A stretch of DNA of 38,341 nucleotides from positions 1-38,341 of the forward strand of contig CAMJRR010000024.1 in the NCBI GenBank assembly GCA_946408345.1. Reading direction: 5' to 3'. This DNA is from an uncultured Bacteroidales bacterium. Its GTDB lineage: Bacteria > Bacteroidota > Bacteroidia > Bacteroidales > F082. The stretch's first letter is position 1. Each line of letters begins with the position of its first letter. Positions 30,970 to 38,341 of the stretch are shown piece after piece. The notes under the pieces are model-generated. The model saw only the letters and a list, made by a program, of their open reading frames with translations, did not search any database and was not told where the DNA came from. Made by a program: the position numbers and the translations under genes.

Positions 30970-32541
30970 ATGAAGAAGAAACTGTTTTTGAATTATTTGT
31001 TATTTGTCTTGCTAGGGATAACGGTTGCGGGTTGCCAGAAGGACAACATCGTCCTCATCGACCCGATTGAAACCGACGACAGCGAAGACTTCATCGCCAA
31101 TACCACATTCACCCAAACGGTAGGCGTCGCGTTTTCCACCAATGGAAACGCGGTCGTTGCCGGCACCAACGACGACTTCGCCGTAACCGTCAGCGGCAAT
31201 GATGTGACCATCGTCTATGCCGGAGAAGAATATGTGATGTATGAGCTATCGGGGACTACCAACGACGGTTTCTTCAAACTTTACAGCACGAAGAAACAAG
31301 GCATTACGCTGAATGGCGTGAGCATCACCAATCCCAACGGCGCAGCCATCAACGTGCAAGGCCCGACTGCTGAACCGAGCAAAGGCAAGCGCACTTTCAT
31401 AGTGCTAAACGGCACAAATAACCTTGCCGATGGCACAAATTACACTGACACACCAGCCACCGAAGACGAAAAAGGCGTGATGTTTGGCGAAGGCCAATTC
31501 ATCTTCAGCGACGAAGGCAGCCTCACCGTCACGGCAACGGGCAAGTCGGGCATCGTTTCCGATGACTATGTGCATTTTATTAGTGGAACCATTGCCGTCA
31601 ATGTGTCAAGTTCCGTCAATGTCAGCGGTACCGACACTTTGAAGCCTGCTTGTGTGAGGGGCAAGGACTACGTCAAAATGACAGATGGTGCCTTGAGCCT
31701 CACCAGCACGGGAACAGGTGGCAAGGGCATCAGCAGCGACGGTAGCGGCTACTTCTATGGTGGCACGGTCAATGTGACGGTGACTGGAAGCAATTTCGGT
31801 TCTAGTGGTGGCGGTGGAGGCCATGGCGGATGGGGCAACAGCAACTCCAACGGCGTTTCGGCCAAAGGGTTCAAATTCGACGGAAACCTAATCTTTAAAG
31901 GAAGCCATGTAGTGGTGAATTGCACGGCCCACGAGGGCATCGAAGCCAAGGGCACCCTCTCGGTTTCAGGTGGCGAGGTGTACAGTCATTCCCAATCGGA
32001 CGACGCCATCAACTCAGGCGGTAACCTCACCATTTCGGGTGGGTTGGTCTGCGCCTATAGCCAAGGCAACGACGGTCTCGATGCCAACGGCAACTGCTAT
32101 ATCAAAGGTGGCGTGGTCTATGCCATCAGTGCCAGTTCACCCGAGGTGGCCATCGATGCCAACTCAGAAGGCGGATATAAACTCTACCTCACGGGTGGCA
32201 CCTTGGTGGCCATTGGTGGCTTGGAGAGCGGTTCCTCTCTTACACAGAGTTGCTATTCGGCCTCTTCATGGTCGCAAAACACTTGGTACGGCTTGACCGT
32301 TGGCTCAACGACTTACGCATTCAAGACCCCAGCAAGCGGAGGGACGCCTCTTGTCGTTTCGGGAGGCGCCTCTCCAACCTTGCAATCCAATGTGAATGTT
32401 GCAGGAGGAACGGAATGCTTTGAGGGTGTGTTTTACACGGATGCTTCCGTCAGTGGCGGCAATTCCGTCAGTCTATCGTCCTACACAGGCGGCAATGGAG
32501 GTGGTGGAGGTCCTGGCGGAGGAGGACATGGGCCGTTTTAA
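30970..32541 (+). CDS. Cthe_2159-like beta-helix lipoprotein (carbohydrate-binding domain family)
   Basis: A 523-residue lipoprotein with signal KKKLFLNYLLFVLLGITVAGC (V-A-G-C lipobox, Cys near 22) and an acidic linker. The body is repetitive and beta-rich. Stretches such as YELSGTTNDGFFKLYSTKKQ, KSGIVSDDYVHFISG, GGKGISSDGSGYFYGGTVNV and the SDDAINSGGNLTISGG / GNDGLDANGNCYIKGG pair match the Cthe_2159 family of parallel beta-helix, polygalacturonate-binding proteins with Asp-rich Ca2+ sites. A Gly/Ser-rich insert near residues 278-295 and a Gly-rich tail (GGNGGGGGPGGGGHGPF) are notable. It is followed by a DUF2490 outer-membrane-like protein across a 7-bp repeat tract. Confidence 0.85.
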   Translation: MKKKLFLNYLLFVLLGITVAGCQKDNIVLIDPIETDDSEDFIANTTFTQTVGVAFSTNGNAVVAGTNDDFAVTVSGNDVTIVYAGEEYVMYELSGTTNDGFFKLYSTKKQGITLNGVSITNPNGAAINVQGPTAEPSKGKRTFIVLNGTNNLADGTNYTDTPATEDEKGVMFGEGQFIFSDEGSLTVTATGKSGIVSDDYVHFISGTIAVNVSSSVNVSGTDTLKPACVRGKDYVKMTDGALSLTSTGTGGKGISSDGSGYFYGGTVNVTVTGSNFGSSGGGGGHGGWGNSNSNGVSAKGFKFDGNLIFKGSHVVVNCTAHEGIEAKGTLSVSGGEVYSHSQSDDAINSGGNLTISGGLVCAYSQGNDGLDANGNCYIKGGVVYAISASSPEVAIDANSEGGYKLYLTGGTLVAIGGLESGSSLTQSCYSASSWSQNTWYGLTVGSTTYAFKTPASGGTPLVVSGGASPTLQSNVNVAGGTECFEGVFYTDASVSGGNSVSLSSYTGGNGGGGGPGGGGHGPF

Positions 32542-32581
32542 TTAAGAATTAAGAATTAGGAATTAAGAATTAAGAATTATG
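32540..32581 (+). repeat. Six tandem 7-bp repeats between the lipoprotein and DUF2490 genes
   Basis: AATTAAG, AATTAAG, AATTAGG, AATTAAG, AATTAAG and AATTATG in succession. The first unit overlaps the TAA of the upstream gene and the last contains the ATG (32579-32581) of the downstream gene, so the repeats fill the whole spacer. Confidence 0.88.
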
Positions 32582-33403
32582 AGATTTAGGATAATCATAT
32601 TATTGGGACTATTTTTTCCTGTGTTAGCAACAGCCCAAACCGATGTCGCCCTTGCCCCTGAATTTGGCAGTAGGGTTTCCTTGAGCCTTAACAAAAGAAT
32701 CACTAAGGGCTTGCACGTTTCCCTTGAGGAAGAGGTGCGTTTCGACAACAACTTCGGTAGCCTTGACCGCCTGCAAACCACCTTGGCCTTGAGCTATAAG
32801 GTTCATCCCAACATCAAACTCGGGTTAGGCTATGTGCTCATCAACGGCTATGGAGCCAATACCGAATCATTCAAGAATCCGCGCCACAGACTGATGGCCG
32901 ATGTCACAGGCACCATACATTACGGCAACTGGAACTTCTCGCTGAAAGAACGCTTTCAGGTGACGCGTCGCACGGGCGATTTCAACGTGTACCAAAACCC
33001 ACAAAACGCCCTGACGCTGAAAAGCCGTGTAAAGGCCATGTACAAAGGCTTCGGCAAGGTGCAACCCTACGCCTATTTCGAGGTGCGCAACTATCTGAAT
33101 GCGCCCGTCATTGAGGCGGCCTACGACGGTAATGTGTATGTCACCTTGGACGACTATTCCGAAGAAGGCGAAGCTGGTTGGTTCCTGAAGGGTTTCAACG
33201 GTGGCTATGTTAACCGCCTGAGAGGCTCAATAGGTGCAGACATCAGATTGGACAAGCGCAATACCTTGAATTTCTACATCTTGTGCGATTACCTAATGGA
33301 AAAGCAAGTGGACGCCAATGCAGAAGGCACCAAACTGAAGTCGTACACTAAAGAGACAGGCTTCCGTGGCTGGATTGGCGCGGGGTATGAGTTCGCGTTT
33401 TGA
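32579..33403 (+). CDS. DUF2490 protein, probable outer-membrane beta-barrel
   Basis: A 274-residue protein with a Sec signal peptide (RFRIIILLGLFFPVLATAQ) and alternating amphipathic strands ending in aromatic residues (the last residues are GAGYEFAF), the pattern of an outer-membrane beta-barrel of DUF2490 type. Characteristic parts are SRVSLSLNKRITKGLHVSLE, EEVRFDNNFGSLDRLQTTLA, and VQPYAYFEVRNYLN. The family is common in Bacteroidota and functionally open. Its position after the Cthe_2159-like lipoprotein and a hypervariable-looking spacer suggests a shared surface role. Confidence 0.87.
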   Translation: MRFRIIILLGLFFPVLATAQTDVALAPEFGSRVSLSLNKRITKGLHVSLEEEVRFDNNFGSLDRLQTTLALSYKVHPNIKLGLGYVLINGYGANTESFKNPRHRLMADVTGTIHYGNWNFSLKERFQVTRRTGDFNVYQNPQNALTLKSRVKAMYKGFGKVQPYAYFEVRNYLNAPVIEAAYDGNVYVTLDDYSEEGEAGWFLKGFNGGYVNRLRGSIGADIRLDKRNTLNFYILCDYLMEKQVDANAEGTKLKSYTKETGFRGWIGAGYEFAF

Positions 33404-33561
33404 TGATTTCCGGGCGATTGTTGAATGCTATTTTAGAAAAGCTTTGACGCTGGTCAGTTCTCCTTGGAGCTTTATCTGATGTGTCATACCTCTGCTAACA
33501 GGTCCTTCACTGCATGGGTGATTATCAGAAAGTTTCTAGGTTCACTATCAGGAATTTTCTG

Positions 33562-33569
33562 TATTTTTG
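33562..33569 (+). promoter_or_regulatory. -7 box of the exonuclease-RecQ-UvrD gene
   Basis: TATTTTTG; the TTG at 33567 lies within it and cannot be the start, so ATG 33579 (nine bases downstream) is chosen. Confidence 0.65.
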
Positions 33570-33578
33570 CCTCCAATT

Positions 33579-36500
33579 ATGATAGCATTCATTGATACAG
33601 AGGTTGATCCGCAGACGAAGAAAGTGACGGATTACGGAGCAGTGAGGGAAGATGGCGCGGTGTTGCACTCTCATTCCAAAGCCGACTTCGATGCCTTTGT
33701 GTCGAAGTGCGATACGATATGTGGACATAATATCATCAACCATGACCTGAAGTACACGGCACTGCGGAGCAATCCCACGATTATTGATACGTTGTTTCTA
33801 TCACCGCTTTTTTTCCCAAAGCAATCGTATCACAATTTAGTGAAAGACGACAAGTTGCAGGTGGATGAGCTGAATAATCCAGCGAACGACTCCATGAAAG
33901 CCCGCGACTTGTTGAATGATGAAATCGCTGAATGGCACCAATTATCACATGACAGGCAAGAAATATACTATCAATTGCTGCATCAAACTCGGGAGTTCGA
34001 AGGGTTTTTCAAATACGTAGGCTACTCCAAGCCATCTTCCTTTATTGGTAGGATTCTGAGACCCCAACAAGATTGTACATCATTGATTCTTAATGAATTT
34101 AATGATAGGATTTGTAGCCATGCAGATTTCGAAACATTGTTCAAGCAGTATCCGATTGAATTGGCCTATTGTTTAGCTGTGATTGGTGCTGACGACATTT
34201 TCTCCACCACTCCCGCTTGGGTAATTCGCAACTATCCTCAGGTGGTGGATGTGATGAACATGTTGCGCAACACATCATGTGGCGACTGCAACTATTGCCG
34301 TCAACGATTGGATGCCCACAATGGTCTAAAGCAGTTCTTTGGCTATGACGAGTTTCGTACCTTCGATGGAATTCCTATGCAGCAACAAGCCGTGGAATCG
34401 GCCATTCGTGGCGAATCATTGCTGACGATTTTCCCCACCGGTGGAGGAAAGAGCCTCACCTTCCAACTGCCAGCCCTGATGGAAGGAAAGAATACACATG
34501 GTCTGACGGTGGTTATCTCGCCACTACAGTCTTTGATGAAAGACCAAGTGGACAACTTGGCGGCTCGTGGCATCAGCGAGGCGGTGACCATCAATGGATT
34601 ACTTGACCCTATAGAACGAGCTAATGCCATTGAACAGGTGGCAGAAGGCACAGCCAATCTGCTTTATATCGCTCCAGAGATGCTGCGAAGCAAGACCATC
34701 GAAAAGCTGCTTGTCAGCAGAAATGTGGTTCGCTTTGTCATCGATGAGGCACATTGTTTCTCGGCTTGGGGACATGATTTCCGGGTTGACTACTTGTATA
34801 TTGGCGATTTCATTCGCAATTTACAAAACAAGAAGCAACTGAGCCAGCCTATTGCGGTGTCGTGTTTTACGGCCACTGCCAAACAAAAGGTTATCAGTGA
34901 CATTTGCGATTATTTCAGAGCGAAACTCGGTTTGGAGTTAAAGATATTCGCTGCCAATGCCGAAAGAAAGAACCTGCGTTATTCAGTGCTTCATGCCGAC
35001 ACGCCCGAAGAGAAATACAACCTGCTGCGTTCACTGATAATTGGGCATAACTGCCCGACGATTGTTTATGTGTCGCGCACAAAAATCACACGGGAATTGG
35101 CGCAACATCTAAAAAGCGACGGTATACAAGCATTGCCGTTCAACGGAAAGATGGAAGCTGCCGAAAAAGTGGAGAACCAAAATGCTTTTATGAGTGGTGA
35201 CGCACAAGTGATTGTGGCCACTTCTGCTTTTGGCATGGGTGTTGACAAGAAAGATGTTGGGCTGGTTGTTCACTACAACATCAGCGACTCGTTGGAGAAC
35301 TATGTGCAAGAGGCTGGTCGTGCAGGGCGTGACCCCGAAATGCAGGCCGAATGCTTTGTGCTTTACGATGATAGCGATTTGGACAAGCACTTCATCCTCC
35401 TCAATCAGACCAAGCTCAGCATCAGCGAAATCCAACAGGTTTGGAAAGCCATCAAAGAACTTACGGTCAAACGAGACTATGTCAGTTGTTCGCCGTTGGA
35501 CATTGCCCGTCAAGCAGGATGGGGCGAGGAAATCGACGACATTGAGACGCGCGTAAAGGCAGCCATCGCAGCATTGGAAGATGCTGGATTTATACAACGA
35601 GGTAGCAATTCGCCACATATTTTTGCAACGGGTATAGCCGTAAAGAATATGGACGAGGCCCGTCGCAAGTTGACGCTTTCGCCACTTTTTGACGACCAGT
35701 CGCGTGAAGATGCGGTTCGCATCATCAAGTCGCTCATCAGTGCCCGGGCTACTGCCGAAGGTCGCGGGGCCGAAGCCGAAAGTCGCGTGGATTATCTGGC
35801 CGACATCCTTGGATTGAACAAGGCATCGGTAATTAGGAACATCAATCTAATGCGTCAGGAAGGTCTGTTGGCCGACAGTCGCGACATGCAAGCATGGATA
35901 TCTAAAAGCACTTCCCAACGCAACCTTGACATCATCCTGAAACTGGAGCGGTTCCTTTTGCAACGGTTTGGCGAAGAGGCACAAAGGATGAACTATAAGG
36001 AGTTGAACGAAGAGGCTCAGAAAGCTGGTCTTACCTACTCCAACATCAAGAGGCTGAGGATGTTGCTCCATTTCCTTTCGCTGAAAGGCTATATCTACAA
36101 ACAAGAAGGCTATAGAGACAGCGTGGAGATTCGACTTCAGGCCGCTCAAGAGGTTACGATGGCTCGATTTGAGCGACGCATGGAGATTTGTCGGTTTGTT
36201 ATTGACACGCTCAATGTCAGCCGCGACCCCACCAAAGACATGACACTGGTGAACTTCTCTGTCGTTGAGCTGCTAAAACAGTTCATTGCCAGCCAACAGG
36301 GAACGATGTTTGCCGAAAAAGAGAAGCCCGAAAATGCTGATATCGAGGAAGCGTTGCTTTATCTCACTAAGACCGAGTTAATGAAAATCGAAGGCGGCTT
36401 CATCGTTATCTATAACACCATGCAGATAGGTCGTATCGCCGACCGTCGCACTCGTTATGGCAAGGAACAGTATCGTCTGCTAGATGAATTCTACAAACAA

Positions 36501-38276
36501 CGCATACGCCAGATTCATATCGTGGGCGAATATGCCAACCTGATGGTTCGCGACTACAATGCCGCACTGCGTTTCGTCAACGACTATTTCACCATGGACT
36601 TCCGCAAGTTCATCAACCATTATTTCAAGGATGAGCGACGTGCGCAGATTGACTTGAACATCACCCCTGCCAAATACGACAAACTCTTTGGCGAGCTCTC
36701 CAATAGACAATGCGAGATTATTGACGACAACCAGTCGAAATATATCGTAGTGGCCGCAGGACCAGGAAGCGGCAAGACACGTGTGTTGGTTCACAAGTTG
36801 GCCTCATTGCTATTGTTGGAAGACGTGAAGCATGAGCAACTGTTGATGCTTACCTTCTCAAGAGCCGCCGCCACCGAGTTCAAGAAACGGCTTATTGATT
36901 TGGTGGGCAATGTTGCACACTATGTTGAGATCAAGACCTTCCATTCCTACAGTTTTGACCTTATTGGCAAACAAGGCAGTCTGGATGAGGCAAAAGATGT
37001 GGTGCGTCATGCGGCTGAAATGATAGAAAAAGGCGAAGTGGAGCCTTCGAAGATTGCCAAGAGTGTGCTCGTCATCGACGAAGCACAGGACATGGGACAA
37101 GATGATTTCCGACTGGTACAAGCCCTGATGCGACAGAACGAGGAAATGCGTGTGATTGCGGTGGGCGATGATGACCAAAACATCTATGCCTTCCGTGGCT
37201 CTGATTCCAGATATATGCAATCGCTCATCAGCCAAGAGGGGGCTAAGTTGTACGAAATGACAGACAACTATCGCTCGGCGAAAGCCATAGTTAACTGTGC
37301 CAACCGTTTTGTGCAAAGAATCCCTGGCCGCATGAAACATGCTACCATCCAGTCGGCAACAGGAGAAGAAGGCAAGGTGATGGCATTAAAGACACTGCAT
37401 AACGCAGAAATAAAGGTTCAAGGTGGCACTGCGATTCTTACCCGTACCAACGAGGAAACCATGCAAGTCGCCTACGAATTGGAACAAAGAGGTCTGCATG
37501 CTACCGTTGCCCAATCCATGGGTGGATTCCGTTTTGGCAACCTTGCCGAAGTGCGTTATTTCATTAAACAGATTGGCAAGGATGACGAAGTAACCATATC
37601 AAAAGAAAAATGGCAAGAAGCAAAAAAACGCACACTTAAAACGTATGCCTCAAGTACTTGTTTGGACGTTATGCGGCATTTCTTTGCTGACTTTGAGGCC
37701 ATCAACAGGGTCTATTATCGTAGTGATTTGCGTGAGTTTATTATCGAGTCAGAAATAGAGGACTTCATTGCTTCCGATGACAAGTCAGTCTTTGTGAGCA
37801 CCATCCACAAGGCGAAAGGGCGTGAGTTTGATACCGTTTACCTCATGTCTTCGGTTCCTGATGGCAGACAAGTTGAAGATATGCGAGCCTATTATGTGGG
37901 ACTCACCCGCGCCAAGCGAAACCTCTATCTTATAACCAACCCGCCTACGGAATATTTTTCGATTTCGATAGCGCTAAACATGCACGACATTTGGCTTGAC
38001 TACTTCAAAGGTCGAAAGGACACAGTGCTTTGCCTCAGAAGCGGGGATGGTCTCCAATACAAGGACGACTATTTGTATAATCAGCAAGGCATTAGTGTGG
38101 TTGCATTGTCTGCTGCTGGGAAAGACAAAATAAAGGCTTGGACTGACAAAGGCTATGAGGTGATTAGTGCAAAAGTAAGCTATACGTTAGCATGGCGGCC
38201 AAAAGACTCTGAAACGGAATATGCTGTTTGCTTGGCGAATCTTGTTTTGTCTAAGAAAGAAGAAATAGATGACTAA
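33579..38276 (+). CDS. DEDD exonuclease-RecQ helicase-UvrD helicase fusion
   Basis: A single frame of about 1565 residues. Residues 1-120 form a DEDD 3'-5' exonuclease-like domain: FIDTEVD (D-x-E), GHNIINHDLKYT (N-x3-D), then DTLFLSPLFFP and a final D in NDSMKARDLL. A Cys cluster (SCGDCNYCRQR, about 233-243) precedes a RecQ-type SF2 helicase: Walker A FPTGGGKSLTF at 284, DEAHCFSAWGHDFRVDY at 389, the C-terminal SAFGMGVDKKDVGLVVHYN and EAGRAGRD near 580. The middle (about 620-1000) holds winged-helix-like segments. The UvrD/Rep SF1A helicase occupies about 1045-1500: AAGPGSGKTRVL at 1059, DEAQDMGQDD at 1167, VGDDDQNIYAFRGSD near 1200, STIHKAKGREFD at 1407 and YYVGLTRAKRNLYL at 1437. Joining nuclease, SF2 and SF1 motors in one chain implies processing of DNA ends or foreign DNA. 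The role is inferred; helicase identities are firm. Confidence 0.93.
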   Translation: MIAFIDTEVDPQTKKVTDYGAVREDGAVLHSHSKADFDAFVSKCDTICGHNIINHDLKYTALRSNPTIIDTLFLSPLFFPKQSYHNLVKDDKLQVDELNNPANDSMKARDLLNDEIAEWHQLSHDRQEIYYQLLHQTREFEGFFKYVGYSKPSSFIGRILRPQQDCTSLILNEFNDRICSHADFETLFKQYPIELAYCLAVIGADDIFSTTPAWVIRNYPQVVDVMNMLRNTSCGDCNYCRQRLDAHNGLKQFFGYDEFRTFDGIPMQQQAVESAIRGESLLTIFPTGGGKSLTFQLPALMEGKNTHGLTVVISPLQSLMKDQVDNLAARGISEAVTINGLLDPIERANAIEQVAEGTANLLYIAPEMLRSKTIEKLLVSRNVVRFVIDEAHCFSAWGHDFRVDYLYIGDFIRNLQNKKQLSQPIAVSCFTATAKQKVISDICDYFRAKLGLELKIFAANAERKNLRYSVLHADTPEEKYNLLRSLIIGHNCPTIVYVSRTKITRELAQHLKSDGIQALPFNGKMEAAEKVENQNAFMSGDAQVIVATSAFGMGVDKKDVGLVVHYNISDSLENYVQEAGRAGRDPEMQAECFVLYDDSDLDKHFILLNQTKLSISEIQQVWKAIKELTVKRDYVSCSPLDIARQAGWGEEIDDIETRVKAAIAALEDAGFIQRGSNSPHIFATGIAVKNMDEARRKLTLSPLFDDQSREDAVRIIKSLISARATAEGRGAEAESRVDYLADILGLNKASVIRNINLMRQEGLLADSRDMQAWISKSTSQRNLDIILKLERFLLQRFGEEAQRMNYKELNEEAQKAGLTYSNIKRLRMLLHFLSLKGYIYKQEGYRDSVEIRLQAAQEVTMARFERRMEICRFVIDTLNVSRDPTKDMTLVNFSVVELLKQFIASQQGTMFAEKEKPENADIEEALLYLTKTELMKIEGGFIVIYNTMQIGRIADRRTRYGKEQYRLLDEFYKQRIRQIHIVGEYANLMVRDYNAALRFVNDYFTMDFRKFINHYFKDERRAQIDLNITPAKYDKLFGELSNRQCEIIDDNQSKYIVVAAGPGSGKTRVLVHKLASLLLLEDVKHEQLLMLTFSRAAATEFKKRLIDLVGNVAHYVEIKTFHSYSFDLIGKQGSLDEAKDVVRHAAEMIEKGEVEPSKIAKSVLVIDEAQDMGQDDFRLVQALMRQNEEMRVIAVGDDDQNIYAFRGSDSRYMQSLISQEGAKLYEMTDNYRSAKAIVNCANRFVQRIPGRMKHATIQSATGEEGKVMALKTLHNAEIKVQGGTAILTRTNEETMQVAYELEQRGLHATVAQSMGGFRFGNLAEVRYFIKQIGKDDEVTISKEKWQEAKKRTLKTYASSTCLDVMRHFFADFEAINRVYYRSDLREFIIESEIEDFIASDDKSVFVSTIHKAKGREFDTVYLMSSVPDGRQVEDMRAYYVGLTRAKRNLYLITNPPTEYFSISIALNMHDIWLDYFKGRKDTVLCLRSGDGLQYKDDYLYNQQGISVVALSAAGKDKIKAWTDKGYEVISAKVSYTLAWRPKDSETEYAVCLANLVLSKKEEIDD

Positions 38277-38341
38277 ACCAGCAAGGCCAAAGTGGTTTAG
38301 TTTTACCTTGTTTTAACTTATTGGTTTTCAGCAATACTTAC

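Overview
The window looks like a chromosomal segment of a Bacteroidales (Bacteroidota) bacterium. Three things point there. Nearly every transcription unit starts behind a TAnnTTTG -7 box (TATTTTTG, TACTTTTG, TATCTTTG) with little or no Shine-Dalgarno sequence. One BspA-type leucine-rich-repeat protein carries a type IX secretion C-terminal domain. The family content (DUF2490, DUF5714, Cthe_2159-like lipoprotein, iron-sulfur-flavoprotein-like reductases, C_GCAxxG_C_C protein) suits an anaerobic gut or rumen lineage. I cannot name a genus. No rRNA, tRNA, CRISPR array or intact transposon was seen.

Layout. 1-1300: 3' part of a MATE exporter. 1300-1930: a short orphan ORF and decayed-looking sequence. 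1930-4130 (minus): a three-gene unit of winged-helix protein, AbiEii-like nucleotidyltransferase (frameshifted near its end) and metallophosphoesterase. 4198-6341 (minus): a Na/Pi cotransporter with PhoU domain and a small acidic secreted protein. 6685-11632 (plus): acyl-ACP thioesterase, LRR surface protein, then a four-gene run of ClbS/DfsB-like, DUF1905, hexapeptide acetyltransferase and Fe-S-flavoprotein-like reductase. 11793-14219: AAA+ ATPase behind a 10-bp tandem repeat, a secreted protein and a flavin reductase. 14234-18119: an AraC regulator divergent from an aldo/keto reductase, then a coupled amidohydrolase and cupin-ABM pair.

18135-24020 is a redox stretch. It holds a DUF362 lipoprotein, an AlkZ-related protein, three consecutive probable lipoproteins (DUF5714, glutathione peroxidase, flavodoxin), a DUF454 membrane protein, a Nim-like flavoprotein and another Fe-S-flavoprotein-like reductase. 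24081-25854 is an AT-rich, complete EcoRV-like restriction-modification pair, almost certainly an acquired cassette. 25967-30676 holds a secreted protein with a frameshifted start, a Vat-like acetyltransferase, a nested inverted-repeat element, a third Fe-S-flavoprotein-like reductase, a PhzF protein, a C_GCAxxG_C_C/NifX-like pair and a second AraC regulator. 30775-33403 has a candidate small RNA or leader, a Gly-rich Cthe_2159-like lipoprotein and a DUF2490 protein. 33562-38276 encodes a 1565-residue protein that joins a DEDD exonuclease, a RecQ helicase and a UvrD-type helicase.

Taken together, much of the segment serves redox and xenobiotic handling, interspersed with genome-defence or DNA-repair modules. 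The strongest candidates for a little-described system are the exonuclease-RecQ-UvrD protein, the nucleotidyltransferase/phosphoesterase triad and the lipoprotein redox trio. All functional calls come from reading the sequence by eye; no database search was run.
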